Assembly: GCA_002869855.2 (NCBI GenBank)
Contig: NEWQ02000012.1
Span: 1-64,000 of the forward strand
Length of the DNA: 64,000 nt
Reading direction: 5' to 3'
Origin: Nitrospira sp. CG24D
GTDB taxonomy: Bacteria > Nitrospirota > Nitrospiria > Nitrospirales > Nitrospiraceae
Of the stretch, positions 1-8,067 are shown piece by piece (the stretch's first letter is position 1; each line of letters opens with the position of its first letter). A program made the translations under genes and the position numbers. The notes under the pieces are model-generated. The model saw nothing but the letters and a program-made list of their open reading frames with translations, did not search any database and was not told where the DNA came from.

Positions 1-897
1 CTCTGCTTCCAGCCGTTCCTTATCGACGGCGTTCACGTTGAACGGCGGATTGGCGAGGACGAAGTCGAACCTTCCGGTGCTGTTGTGCAGATCCTCGTAG
101 TAGGTGATGGCTTCTTTGATATCCCCTTCGAGTCCGTGCATGGCCAGGTTCATGCGGCAGAGAGCAACAGTGGCCGCGACTTTTTCCTGTCCATGAATAG
201 CCAATTCAGAAGACGGGTTCTTCTTATGCTCGGCCACGAAGCGGGCGCTCTGGACGAACATGCCGCCGGAGCCACAGGCCGGATCGAGAATGCGACCGTG
301 GTAGGGCTCAAGGACTTCGACCAGGAGGCGCACGATGCCGGAAGGCGTGTAGAACTCGCCGCCCTTTTGCCCTTCCGTCCTGGCGAATTCGCCGAGGAAG
401 TATTCGTAGATGCGGCCGAAGGCGTCGTAGTCGATGGTGGCCGGGATCTCGGAGACGCGCTTGAGGAGTTCTTTCAGCAGTGTGCTGTTAAAGATTTCGT
501 AAGTCTTGGGCAGCACACCGGCGAGCTGGGGATTGTGCTTTTCAATGTCGCGCATGGCTTCATTGATCGCCTTGCCGGCATTGCTTCCCTCCGGCAGATG
601 AAGGAGCTTCTCGAAACGGGCGTTCGGGGTGAGATAGAGCACCCCTTCGGCATGGTAGGCGGCCGGTTCGTCCACACGAGAACCACGTCGTGACGACGAG
701 GCCATCTTCTCCAACCCAGCCCGTATTTTGGCGAAGCGCACATCGGCGAAGCGGAGAAAGATGAGACCCAGAACCGGCGTGGAATATTGGGCAGCGTTGA
801 GACCGCTATTGGCCCGTAGTTGATCGGCTGCATCCCAGAGACGCTTTTCCAGCGCATCCGTCGCAGTGTCTTTTTCCGATGGAGCAATCCACTGCAT
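1..897 (-). CDS. hsdM: Type I restriction-modification methyltransferase subunit M (N-terminal 299 residues, runs off the window)
   Basis: N6-adenine DNA methyltransferase of a type I restriction-modification system. The reading frame is open from an ATG at 897 to the window edge. Residues 20-60 carry the helical HsdM N-terminal domain (LWDAADQLRANSGL). SAM-binding motif I, DPACGSGG, is at 205-212 and the catalytic motif IV, NPPF, at 283-286, so the visible part looks functional. A TGA lies four codons upstream of the ATG, and GAGG sits about 8 nt before it, which fixes the start. The C-terminal half, and any hsdS or hsdR genes, would lie beyond position 1. Family assignment is certain; activity of the whole locus cannot be judged here. 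Confidence 0.93.
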   Translation of the reverse strand, partial: MQWIAPSEKDTATDALEKRLWDAADQLRANSGLNAAQYSTPVLGLIFLRFADVRFAKIRAGLEKMASSSRRGSRVDEPAAYHAEGVLYLTPNARFEKLLHLPEGSNAGKAINEAMRDIEKHNPQLAGVLPKTYEIFNSTLLKELLKRVSEIPATIDYDAFGRIYEYFLGEFARTEGQKGGEFYTPSGIVRLLVEVLEPYHGRILDPACGSGGMFVQSARFVAEHKKNPSSELAIHGQEKVAATVALCRMNLAMHGLEGDIKEAITYYEDLHNSTGRFDFVLANPPFNVNAVDKERLEAE

Positions 898-1207
898 GCA
901 GCAACCTCAGGCCATAGGTTTCCGAAGGGCCAAGATTACCCCTTTCCCTGCTGGAAATCACCCCGCCTTTGGGGGAATGAGGAAGTGCTCCGGGGAAGTG
1001 CTGAGTCCTGAGTGCTGAGTGGGGGGGGAAATTGACCAAGTTGTGAGTTTTTTGAGGAGAAGCCTCGTAGGGTTACTAGGGCCGGTCAGGAAATTCGTGA
1101 CGGCGGAAGGATGAGAGCCGGCGGTCAGACCGTGACTATGACGCACACATTGGCAATCACCCGGTTCTGACGTAGGATCTAATAGTAATCACTCATTTTA
1201 CTTCACT
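898..1207. other. Intergenic region between hsdM and the 98-aa gene
   Basis: No convincing gene. It separates two divergently transcribed genes and so should hold both promoters, but I see no clear -35/-10 pair. At about 998-1020 there is a short direct repeat built on TGCTGAGT, followed by a run of eight G at 1021-1028. Confidence 0.5.
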
Positions 1208-1504
1208 ATGACGCCACCCGATCCCGCATTCTTCACAACCCTTGCACGCAAATACATCTGGTGGATGAAACCGGACGAGGCCATTACCATGCCGGAACGG
1301 GTCGTAGCTCACGTGATGAACATCGGCGATTACAACGATGTGGAAACCCTGGCCTCACTCATGGGAGACGACTATCTTCGAACAGTGTTGCAACGCGCCG
1401 AAATCGGACAGTTCACACCGCCGTCTTGGGCCTACTGGCACTACCGCCTTGGGCTCGCCGCGCCGGGTCAAGTGCCTGCAATGCCTACGCGGAGGTTCGA
1501 ATGA
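1208..1504 (+). CDS. Conserved 98-aa protein of unknown function (possible partner of an AbiEii-like toxin)
   Basis: Small soluble protein, rich in Trp and Met in its first half (FFTTLARKYIWWMKPDEA), ending in a Pro/Arg tail. From memory, proteins of this kind sit directly upstream of AbiEii-like nucleotidyltransferase genes and are annotated as hypothetical or antitoxin-like. Here no nucleotidyltransferase follows: the space to the next gene is only about 107 nt and contains a hairpin. There is no Shine-Dalgarno sequence before the ATG. Either it is an orphan left after loss of a toxin gene or it has another role. Real gene likely; function unassigned. Confidence 0.6.
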   Translation: MTPPDPAFFTTLARKYIWWMKPDEAITMPERVVAHVMNIGDYNDVETLASLMGDDYLRTVLQRAEIGQFTPPSWAYWHYRLGLAAPGQVPAMPTRRFE

Positions 1505-1550
1505 AATGCTTTCGATTGGTTCTATAGAAGGTGGGAGCGCCGAACAACAA

Positions 1551-1587
1551 GGGCGCGAGCAGGCATTTCGATTGCCTACGCGCGCCC
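1551..1587. terminator. Strong hairpin between convergent genes
   Basis: GGGCGCG (1551-1557) pairs with CGCGCCC (1581-1587). Inside this, AGGCA (1561-1565) pairs with TGCCT (1573-1577) around a 7-nt loop. It lies between the stops of the 98-aa gene and the SPFH gene, so it could end transcription from both sides. No T-run follows on either strand, so it is not a classical intrinsic terminator. Confidence 0.45.
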
Positions 1588-1611
1588 CGGTCAGAAGAAA
1601 GAGTCTGTCGC

Positions 1612-2448
1612 TTACTGGCCCGATGCCAGCGGCGGCATGTTGATGCCGACTCGCTCTAAGCCCATGATGACGGTCAAGGCCGCCGGTGAGTGCTGCACGA
1701 TTTCTTTCTGCACTTCAATGCGGCGGAGATCGACAAATTCCGGCGCGGTCAGGCCTAACGATTCGCGATAGGCGCGATCGGCGATGCCGCGTTGCTTTTC
1801 GGCTTTCTCGCGAGACTCTTCCGCTTTCTGAAATTCCACCATCGTAATCTTGCGCTGTTCCTGGATAATGGTCTGCGTCGTTTGCTCCACCACGCCCTTG
1901 GGCGGCAGGATGCTCCCGACAACCACGCGATTCAGCCGGACAGGAATGCCCTGTTTCTCGATCAGCTTGGTCTGCACTTCTTTGGCGATGGCATCCTGCA
2001 GCTTCTGCCTGGTGGTCGGATCGGTCGTCAGCTGGAAGAGGGGATACTTCTGCACTTCTTCACGCACAAAGGTGCGAAACGCTTCCTTGGCATTGTTGGC
2101 ATACCAGTTCGGACCGTACTTGCTGATCAACTCCGGCGATTTTCCCTCGATAACGTTAGCAATCAGGAATGCATCGAAGGAGACCGGCGCGTTTTCTGCC
2201 GAGATGATATCGAAATGCTCGGAGTACTGAATGGGACGGATATCGACATCCACCACTTTGGTCGTCGGGGCCACCATAACTCGTCCCGTCTTGGTGGGCA
2301 CTGGATCAACACCGCCATGGCCGAAGAAGAACGGCTGTTCGACCAACACCCCTTCGTGACCCGCCTCGATGGCCACGCACCCGGTTCCCAAGGCTATCCA
2401 TCCGAATCCCAACACGATTCCACACAGGCTGCTCGCATCTCTCCTCAT
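1612..2448 (-). CDS. SPFH/band-7 (prohibitin-like) lipoprotein
   Basis: Membrane-anchored SPFH-domain protein of 278 aa. A signal peptide ends in a lipobox (ALGTGC, Cys at about 24), so it is probably a lipoprotein on the outer face of the inner membrane or in the outer membrane. The SPFH core follows (AIEAGHEGVLVEQPF, then DIRPIQYSEHFDIISAENAP). A charged helical stretch at about 205-235 (EKAEKQRGIADRAYRESLGL) is typical of the coiled coil in stomatin/prohibitin relatives, which form ring-shaped scaffolds. The start is supported by GAGGAGGAG just upstream of the ATG. The substrate or partner cannot be told from sequence. Confidence 0.85.
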   Translation of the reverse strand: MRRDASSLCGIVLGFGWIALGTGCVAIEAGHEGVLVEQPFFFGHGGVDPVPTKTGRVMVAPTTKVVDVDIRPIQYSEHFDIISAENAPVSFDAFLIANVIEGKSPELISKYGPNWYANNAKEAFRTFVREEVQKYPLFQLTTDPTTRQKLQDAIAKEVQTKLIEKQGIPVRLNRVVVGSILPPKGVVEQTTQTIIQEQRKITMVEFQKAEESREKAEKQRGIADRAYRESLGLTAPEFVDLRRIEVQKEIVQHSPAALTVIMGLERVGINMPPLASGQ

Positions 2449-2465
2449 ACGCTCCTCCTCGGTTG

Positions 2466-2490
2466 GCCCCGTCTTCAGGCAAAACGGGGC
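2466..2490. repeat. Hairpin upstream of the SPFH gene
   Basis: GCCCCGT (2466-2472) and ACGGGGC (2484-2490) form a perfect 7-bp stem with an 11-nt loop. It lies between the end of the cytochrome c gene and the SPFH start, so it could terminate the former or shape the leader of the latter. There is no T-run. Confidence 0.4.
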
Positions 2491-2647
2491 AAGACGATGA
2501 AAGTTGAATAGCCGGCGCCTATCAGCCGCGAATCAATCTTATGGAGATACCTTACGAAGCGCTTTGACGGATTGTCAAACCAGGGCAGGAGACTACGTCA
2601 CGACTCGAAGAAAACTGACGACGGGAGAAAACATACCGGGAAAGCCG

Positions 2648-3040
2648 CTAGAAAATACCGGCTTGCTTTTGCAACCAGCGCACGTACTTGATGATCTGAT
2701 CGACGTCTTCGGGTGTGGCCGCGTCGATTTTCGGCATGTTGCCGAATTCCCAGTGGTGCGCTTTGACTCCGTTGGCAGCCGCTCGCTGAAAGGCGGCATC
2801 GCCATGATGATTGGGTTCGTAAATTTTATGCACGAGCGGGGGGCCCTGGCTTGTGCCGACACCACCCGTGCCATGGCAGGCTGAACAGTTGGCTTTAAAC
2901 TTGGCTTCGCCGGTCTGCAATTCTGCGGGAACCGCGCCGGTCGCAACGGCCTTCGGTGCCGACTCACCCTGACTGCAGGCCGGAGCCACACTGAGGACAC
3001 ATAGCACAACCGCCATGCCACAGGTCCGTGTGATCTTCAT
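2648..3040 (-). CDS. Small c-type cytochrome (class I-like, possibly lipid-anchored)
   Basis: 130-aa exported monohaem cytochrome. The N-terminus is a signal sequence (AVVLCVLSVAPAC) with a Cys at 22 that could serve as a lipobox cysteine. The haem motif CSACH is at 52-56 and a likely distal Met ligand lies in NMPKI (Met102). A longer reading frame exists upstream, but its first 39 residues are Arg-rich and unlike a signal peptide; the ATG at 3040 is preceded by AAGGGG and begins right at the signal sequence, so I chose it. The upstream 55-aa membrane protein ends 7 nt before it and is probably co-transcribed. It most likely acts as a periplasmic electron carrier. Confidence 0.88.
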   Translation of the reverse strand: MKITRTCGMAVVLCVLSVAPACSQGESAPKAVATGAVPAELQTGEAKFKANCSACHGTGGVGTSQGPPLVHKIYEPNHHGDAAFQRAAANGVKAHHWEFGNMPKIDAATPEDVDQIIKYVRWLQKQAGIF

Positions 3041-3047
3041 CGATAAC

Positions 3048-3215
3048 TTACCCCTTCGGCGTGGATTGATCGGGCGGCTGAGACGGCTGCCCGAATTGTT
3101 CTTGCAGCATCGCCTGCGTCTTCGCCAGCGTGATACGTCGATACACCCGAGCACCAACCGGCACGAGAACTATCAATCCGATGGTCAGATACATGAAAAA
3201 TTCTTCAGGAGACAT
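3048..3215 (-). CDS. Small single-span membrane protein (55 aa)
   Basis: A 55-codon frame starting MSPEEFFMYL, with one hydrophobic segment (about residues 8-22, YLTIGLIVLVPVG), then a basic patch (RVYRR) and a Gln/Pro-rich tail. It ends 7 nt before the cytochrome c start, so the two look like one transcription unit. The topology recalls small accessory subunits of respiratory complexes such as CcoQ-like proteins, but there is no diagnostic motif. Real gene likely from its position and composition; function unknown. Confidence 0.6.
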   Translation of the reverse strand: MSPEEFFMYLTIGLIVLVPVGARVYRRITLAKTQAMLQEQFGQPSQPPDQSTPKG

Positions 3216-3238
3216 CACGGCTCACTTTCTATTGGGAT

Positions 3239-3943
3239 TTACCGTACCGCATATGCGACCGGATCCTCAACTCCCGCTTGGGCAAATCCCTGGCGGCGAA
3301 TGAGACAGCTGTCACAACGGCCGCAGGCCACCGATCCGATCGGATCATAGCAGCTATGGGTCAGATGAAGCGGCGCTTGTAGCCTCATGCCCAATTGAAT
3401 AATTTCCGCTTTGGACAGCGTCAACAATGGAGCACGGACTTCCAGGCGTACCCCTTCGACGCCGCTCTTGGTGCCGACCGCTACAGCCTGCTCGAATGCG
3501 CGAATGAATTCAGGGCGGCAATCGGGATAGCCCGAGTAATCCAGCACGTTAGCCCCGAAATAAATGACCGACGCTCCCACCACTTCGGCATGGGCCGCCG
3601 CCAACGATAAGAAGATCAGGTTTCTGGCAGGGACATAGGTGACCGGAACACCCTGCGCCCGCTCCTGCTCTAGGCGATCCTTTGGAACAGCGAGATTTCC
3701 GGTCAGCGCGGATCCCCCCAACGCGCGAAGATCCACCTCCACGACCAGATGGTTTTGGACGCCGAACGCGGCAGCCACCTGCTTGGCCTGCTCGATCTCA
3801 ACGGCGTGCCGTTGACGATAGGCGATGGTCAGCAAAAAGAGTTCGCACCCCTCCTGCTTGGCCACTGCGGCCGTGACCGTTGAATCCAGGCCTCCACTCA
3901 GGAGGACAACGGCACGTCGCTGGGGTGTTGCGTCATGAGGCAT
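3239..3943 (-). CDS. queC: 7-cyano-7-deazaguanine synthase QueC
   Basis: ATP-dependent enzyme turning 7-carboxy-7-deazaguanine and ammonia into preQ0, the precursor of queuosine in tRNA. At 234 aa it has the usual family length. The PP-loop ATP motif SGGLDS is at 16-21. A C-terminal zinc site is formed by Cys198, Cys207, Cys210 and Cys213 (CGRCDSC). No other queuosine gene is present in the window, so the rest of the pathway lies elsewhere. Confidence 0.95.
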   Translation of the reverse strand: MPHDATPQRRAVVLLSGGLDSTVTAAVAKQEGCELFLLTIAYRQRHAVEIEQAKQVAAAFGVQNHLVVEVDLRALGGSALTGNLAVPKDRLEQERAQGVPVTYVPARNLIFLSLAAAHAEVVGASVIYFGANVLDYSGYPDCRPEFIRAFEQAVAVGTKSGVEGVRLEVRAPLLTLSKAEIIQLGMRLQAPLHLTHSCYDPIGSVACGRCDSCLIRRQGFAQAGVEDPVAYAVR

Positions 3944-4053
3944 GGATGGAGGGGAAGCCAGACATATCCACCCCGGGATGACGCTTCACGCAGCGCCGCA
4001 TGGAAAGGGGGACGCGGCTCAGCACATGACGGGGCTCAGGAAGAAGCACGCAA

Positions 4054-4614
4054 TCAGTCGCGATCTTCTTCCTTTTCAATTTTTTCCAACAACTCGGCTT
4101 TGGATTGACACTCGACGCAAAGCTTGGCAAACGGCACGGCCTGAAGCCGCTTCTCGCTGATCTCAATACCACACTCGGCGCACATGCCATACGTGCCGTC
4201 ACGCAAGCGATTGAGCGACTCATCGATGGCTTGCCGTCGGCGATTACGCATCTCCATGAGTGAAATGCCGAGTTCGCGATCAAGATCCATCAACGCCTGG
4301 TCACCGACATCACGGGCAGACTCCAGTCGACGCTGCTGATCCTCGGTCAATGATTGACCCAGGTTGCCTTCGATTTCACGAATGATTTCTTGGCGTTTGC
4401 CCATCAACATCTGGTGCAACGTTTCCTGGCGGCGCTCACGGGCATCCCGGTCTTTCGCCGATTCTTTAGGACGCATCGCCTCAACGATAATCTGCGCAGG
4501 AGCCGCCTTTGCCGTCACCACGACAGCCGGAGCAGCCTTCTTAGCCTCAACCGCAGAGGCCGGCTTGGTCTTCTTCACGTCCGTTTTCTTTTTTGCAGGC
4601 ACTTTGGCAGCCAT
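4054..4614 (-). CDS. DksA/TraR-family zinc-finger protein with a basic N-terminal extension
   Basis: RNA-polymerase-binding regulator of the DksA/TraR family. The C-terminal zinc finger uses Cys145, Cys148, Cys166 and Cys169 (CAECG...CVECQ), and the preceding two helices form the coiled coil that enters the polymerase secondary channel. The first 45 or so residues are an Ala/Lys/Pro-rich tail (repeats such as AKKAAPA), absent from E. coli DksA and probably disordered. DksA proteins tune rRNA and stress promoters, usually with ppGpp. It is monocistronic here, with about 110 nt on each side. Confidence 0.88.
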   Translation of the reverse strand: MAAKVPAKKKTDVKKTKPASAVEAKKAAPAVVVTAKAAPAQIIVEAMRPKESAKDRDARERRQETLHQMLMGKRQEIIREIEGNLGQSLTEDQQRRLESARDVGDQALMDLDRELGISLMEMRNRRRQAIDESLNRLRDGTYGMCAECGIEISEKRLQAVPFAKLCVECQSKAELLEKIEKEEDRD

Positions 4615-4718
4615 AGATTAATGCTCCTTGGGTAGAGAGTCCCCCCAAAAAAAGTCCGGCATCTATATCACGGCATGTAGGCTTTGACAAGGGCTAGTGG
4701 TAACTAACCAGGAGGGCC

Positions 4719-5207
4719 CTAGGAATAGAGGATCGTCGAATGCACAGGATAGCCAGCGAGTTTTTCTCTTCCTTTGAGCCCCTTTAGCTCAACCAGAAAA
4801 TCGAGTCCCACGACTTCTCCTCCGAGTTGGCGGACCAGGCTGATTGTCGCCTCGGCCGTCCCTCCAGTGGCAAGGAGATCGTCTACGATCAAGACCCGCT
4901 CCCCCGCTCCGATGGCATCCCGATGGATCGCCAAGGTGTTTGATCCATATTCAAGGCTGTACTTCACCTCGAAACAATCGGCCGGCAATTTCCCCGGTTT
5001 ACGGACCGGCACAAACCCGGCGCCTAGCCGGCCGGCCAACACGCCTCCAAAGATAAATCCTCGCGACTCGATGCCCACCACCTTATCGATCCGTGCATCT
5101 TGGTATCGTGCCGTGAGATCATCGGTCAGCGCGCGAAACGCCGCTGCGTCTTTCAGCAATGTCGTAATGTCGTAAAAGAGGATACCGGGCTTGGGAAAAT
5201 CCGGCAC
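4719..5207 (-). CDS. apt: Adenine phosphoribosyltransferase
   Basis: Purine-salvage enzyme making AMP from adenine and PRPP. The substrate-site motif [14 protein letters not shown] is at the very N-terminus, and the PRPP-binding motif [13 protein letters not shown] at about 105-117. The only usual start codon in frame is the GTG at 5207, which leaves the protein about 10 residues shorter than most Apt proteins. The frame stays open back to the TAA of the sigma-factor gene (5247-5249) and reads like a normal Apt N-terminus (NYQALIREV) but offers no ATG, GTG or TTG. So either the short form is used or a rare start such as ATC is used. It is probably co-transcribed with the sigma gene, 39 nt away. 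Confidence 0.93.
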   Translation of the reverse strand: MPDFPKPGILFYDITTLLKDAAAFRALTDDLTARYQDARIDKVVGIESRGFIFGGVLAGRLGAGFVPVRKPGKLPADCFEVKYSLEYGSNTLAIHRDAIGAGERVLIVDDLLATGGTAEATISLVRQLGGEVVGLDFLVELKGLKGREKLAGYPVHSTILYS

Positions 5208-5246
5208 TTCGCGGATGAGGGCTTGATAATTGATGGCGGTCCGGAG

Positions 5247-6200
5247 TTAGAGCAGGTCGGCCTGCGTCATGGTCTTTCGCTCAATGGTGCCCCGAAGCCG
5301 GACCAACGCCGTGGTTTCGATCTGGCGGACCCGCTCACGGGTTAACCCCATCGCCCGGCCGATTTCTTCCAGCGTCTTCGACTCGTCACCGTCGAGCCCA
5401 AACCGCGACACAATAACAGTTTGCTCTTTTTCAGGCAACTCCTTAACCCAACTCATCAGTTCTGTACGACGCCGGATCCCATCCGCCGTGTCGTCGGGAG
5501 ACATGCACATCGGATCTTCGATGACATCGCGCAGGAAGGTATCCGTGCGATCGTTAATAGGGCTATCCAGCGAACAGGTGGTCCGGGTCAACTGCTTCAG
5601 GTCGAGGATTTCCTCCTCGTTGGTCTTCATCTTCTTTGCCACTTCGTGCGCCAGCGGTTCTCGGCCAAGCTCCTGCACCAACTGCTCAACCTTCCCCATA
5701 TACCGGTTCAGCCGCTCGACCACGTGTACCGGCAAACGCACCAGCTTGCCCTGATTGATGATGGCCCGTTCAATGTATTGGCGAATCCACCAGGACGCGT
5801 AGGTACTGAAGCGGAACCCGCGCTTATAGTTGAACTTCTCGACCGCTTTGATCAGTCCAAGATTGCCTTCCTCGACGATATCCGAAAACGGAAAGCCTCG
5901 ATTGATGTAGCGCTTGCCGATGCTGATCACCAACCGAAGATTGGACTCGATCATGATCTGCCGCGCCTGCTCATCGCCGGCCTGCACCCGCTTCCCTAGT
6001 TCCTGTTCCTGTTTGAAATTGAGCAGCGTCGAACGACGCACTTCGCGCAGATAACTCTTGAGCGTATCCAGTCCTTCCGACCGATTCGAGGATTTCTCCT
6101 CGCGGTCAGGCGGACTGTCCACTTCAATCTCCTCGATCTCATCGGCCGACTGTCGTCGGGCTTCACTCATGTCCTGAAGCTCCTCGTCCTGTCGACTCAT
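5247..6200 (-). CDS. RpoS-like group 2 sigma-70 factor
   Basis: Sigma factor of 317 aa. From the N-terminus: an acidic linker ([10 protein letters not shown]), region 1.2 ([14 protein letters not shown]), region 2 ([19 protein letters not shown] then [19 protein letters not shown]), region 3, and region 4 with helix-turn-helix [10 protein letters not shown]. It lacks the long region 1.1 of the housekeeping sigma, and its 2.4/3.0 segment ([15 protein letters not shown]) is close to RpoS, so a stationary-phase or general-stress role is the best guess. A longer frame exists, but the first 80 or so residues overlap the acylphosphatase gene and look like noise; I start at the ATG at 6200. It lies in line with acyP upstream and apt downstream. 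Confidence 0.92.
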   Translation of the reverse strand: MSRQDEELQDMSEARRQSADEIEEIEVDSPPDREEKSSNRSEGLDTLKSYLREVRRSTLLNFKQEQELGKRVQAGDEQARQIMIESNLRLVISIGKRYINRGFPFSDIVEEGNLGLIKAVEKFNYKRGFRFSTYASWWIRQYIERAIINQGKLVRLPVHVVERLNRYMGKVEQLVQELGREPLAHEVAKKMKTNEEEILDLKQLTRTTCSLDSPINDRTDTFLRDVIEDPMCMSPDDTADGIRRRTELMSWVKELPEKEQTVIVSRFGLDGDESKTLEEIGRAMGLTRERVRQIETTALVRLRGTIERKTMTQADLL

Positions 6201-6228
6201 ATCCGTCGGTATCCTATGACTCGGTTCG

Positions 6229-6511
6229 CTAATACCATATGTGAAACTCGGTAAATCGTTCGGTCCCCGGATTCCATTCCACCGTGACCGCCGTGACCCG
6301 CGCGGCCGGAGGTCCAATGCCCAGATCAGTGAGCAGCGCTTCGATCGTCTCGCGCGGCCCTTCGACATCCAACTCGACTCGACCATCATCGAGGTTGCGC
6401 ACACCGCCGACCAGCTTGCGCTGCGTGGCCACTCGGGCCGCAAAGGCCCGGTATCCCAACTCCCTGCACACGACCGTTCACCACAATGTGAGCGCGCACC
6501 TGAGATGTCAT
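6229..6511 (-). pseudogene. Acylphosphatase, interrupted by a one-base frameshift
   Basis: Two overlapping frames together make a normal acylphosphatase of about 93 aa. The first (ATG at 6511) reads [19 protein letters not shown] and then turns to noise. The second resumes with [10 protein letters not shown] and continues to FTEFHIWY. The family's active-site loop is VQGVGYR, and the break falls exactly inside it: GTTGGGATACCGG needs one base removed near 6454 to read VGYR. The catalytic Asn is present in [10 protein letters not shown]. Either the gene is inactivated, a base call is wrong, or frameshifting restores it. Acylphosphatases hydrolyse carboxyl-phosphate bonds such as in acetyl phosphate. 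Confidence 0.85.
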
Positions 6512-6843
6512 CTTCGAGTCAACCTTGCGAACCGCAACAGATTGCGCAACACGGTGGAATACTCTCACACCTCCTCAGACCCGTCACGCGTTTTGCAAAT
6601 CTACGCGGTCACGGGGGAGAGAAACTATTGGCTGAATCGTAACCGGTATTGACGACTCGGCAAAGAGAGGACACGACGCATATGGAGAATCGTTACAGGT
6701 TTCATCCTGCGGGCGTCACATTTGAATAGGATGAGAGGATGAACCGGGGGACCGCCAGAAGTACGGATAGATCAGAACGGACCGCTTGGGGGGTTCCCGT
6801 CGCCTCACTGAAGGAAGAGGCTCCGGGTTGCAACAGAGTCGTT
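6512..6843. other. Intergenic region between acyP and tRNA-Pro
   Basis: No gene supported. Relative to the minus strand it follows the tRNA and precedes acyP, so it should hold the tRNA 3' processing region and the promoter of the acyP-sigma-apt unit. A short GCCTC/GAGGC stem lies at about 6807-6826, without a T-run. Confidence 0.5.
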
Positions 6844-6920
6844 TGGTCGGGGCGAAAGGATTTGAACCTTCGACCCCTGCGTCCCGAACGCAGTGCGCTA
6901 CCGGGCTGCGCTACGCCCCG
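6844..6920 (-). tRNA. tRNA-Pro (anticodon CGG)
   Basis: A 77-nt cloverleaf on the minus strand. The acceptor stem CGGGGCG (6920-6914) pairs with CGCCCCG (6854-6848). The anticodon loop TTCGGGA sits between CTGCG and CGCAG, giving anticodon CGG. The T-loop contains GGTTCAAATCC. The discriminator base is A and the terminal CCA is encoded (6846-6844). Confidence 0.96.
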
Positions 6921-6956
6921 ACAAGGCGACTCACAAAAAACGGGAACCGGATTGTC

Positions 6957-8060
6957 TTACAAGATGGGGGTAAAACGCAAGCCATGTGCTTCAGCAACTC
7001 CAGGGCAGGTGATTTGGCCGTTTTTTAAGTTGACACCCTTGGCTAATCCTGGATCAGATTGAATGGCTCGATCGACTCCTTCTGAGGCGAGGCGAAGAAG
7101 ATATGGGAAAGTGGCATTCGTCAGCGCGAACGTCGACGTCCGCGGGACGATGCCCGGCATGTTGGCCACACCGTAGTGCAGCACGCCATCGACGACGTAG
7201 ACGGGATCAGAATGTGTCGTCGCCTTCGTCGTCTCGAAACAGCCGCCCTGATCGACTGAGACGTCCACCACGACGGCCCCCGGCTTCATGCGCGCCACCA
7301 TGGCCCGCGAAACCAGCCTGGGCGCTTTGGCCCCCGGAACGAGCACCGCGCCGATTACAAGATCCGCTTCGCGCACAGCCTGTTCCACCACAGCCTCATC
7401 CACCGCACGCGTGACAATTCGCCCTTGATACAGGTCATCCAGATAGCGCAGGCGGTCCAGATCCAAATTGATCACTGTGACCTGCGCGCCCAACCCGACT
7501 GCAATCCGCGTTGCGGAAGCCCCGACCACGCCGGCGCCAAGCACCACAACTTTCCCGGGCTCAACCCCGGGCACTCCCGCCAACAACACCCCGCGCCCGC
7601 CCTGAAGCTTTTCCAAATAGTGGGCACCCACCTGAACTGACATACGCCCGGCAATTTCGCTCATCGGCTTCAGCATCGGGAGACTGCCATCGCGTGCCAC
7701 GGTCGTTTCATAGGCAATAGCGGTGATCTTCGTATCTAAGAGAGTCTTCGTGAGCTCTGGAAGGGAGGCAAGATGCAGATAGGTAAACAAAACCTGTCCA
7801 GGACGAAACAATGGGCACTCGGATAAGAGCGGCTCCTTGACCTTGACGATCAAGTCCGCCCTGTCAAACACCTCTGTCTTGGATGAAGCGACCTCCGCAC
7901 CAGCCCGTCGATACTCTTCATCGGTGAACCCGCTCCCCGCCCCGGCCGACGGCTCGACCCACACCCTGTGCCCGGCCTTGTGTAAAGCGGACGCGCCGTC
8001 CGGTGTCAGGCTCACGCGATATTCATGGTCTTTGATTTCTTTGGGAATGCCGATAATCAT
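6957..8060 (-). CDS. ald: Alanine dehydrogenase
   Basis: NAD-dependent oxidative deamination of L-alanine to pyruvate and ammonium, or the reverse. 367 aa, normal length. The N-terminus [20 protein letters not shown] is the signature of the Ald/PNT family, with the substrate Arg/Lys residues in this block. The NAD-binding Rossmann motif is [17 protein letters not shown] at about 172-188, and the C-terminal block [15 protein letters not shown] is typical of Ald. It ends 36 bp before the tRNA-Pro gene and starts 7 bp after the Lon-like protein gene, so the two protein genes are probably co-transcribed. In an ammonium-linked organism it could assimilate ammonium or provide pyruvate. Confidence 0.96.
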   Translation of the reverse strand: MIIGIPKEIKDHEYRVSLTPDGASALHKAGHRVWVEPSAGAGSGFTDEEYRRAGAEVASSKTEVFDRADLIVKVKEPLLSECPLFRPGQVLFTYLHLASLPELTKTLLDTKITAIAYETTVARDGSLPMLKPMSEIAGRMSVQVGAHYLEKLQGGRGVLLAGVPGVEPGKVVVLGAGVVGASATRIAVGLGAQVTVINLDLDRLRYLDDLYQGRIVTRAVDEAVVEQAVREADLVIGAVLVPGAKAPRLVSRAMVARMKPGAVVVDVSVDQGGCFETTKATTHSDPVYVVDGVLHYGVANMPGIVPRTSTFALTNATFPYLLRLASEGVDRAIQSDPGLAKGVNLKNGQITCPGVAEAHGLRFTPIL

Positions 8061-8067
8061 GCGATTC

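Noticed and set aside
85..693. 202-aa plus-strand open frame
   Set aside because: Opposite to hsdM, whose motifs I and IV lie in the minus-strand frame; the plus frame has no features.
6739..7062. Two plus-strand frames across the tRNA
   Set aside because: They overlap tRNA-Pro and the end of ald and encode no recognisable protein.
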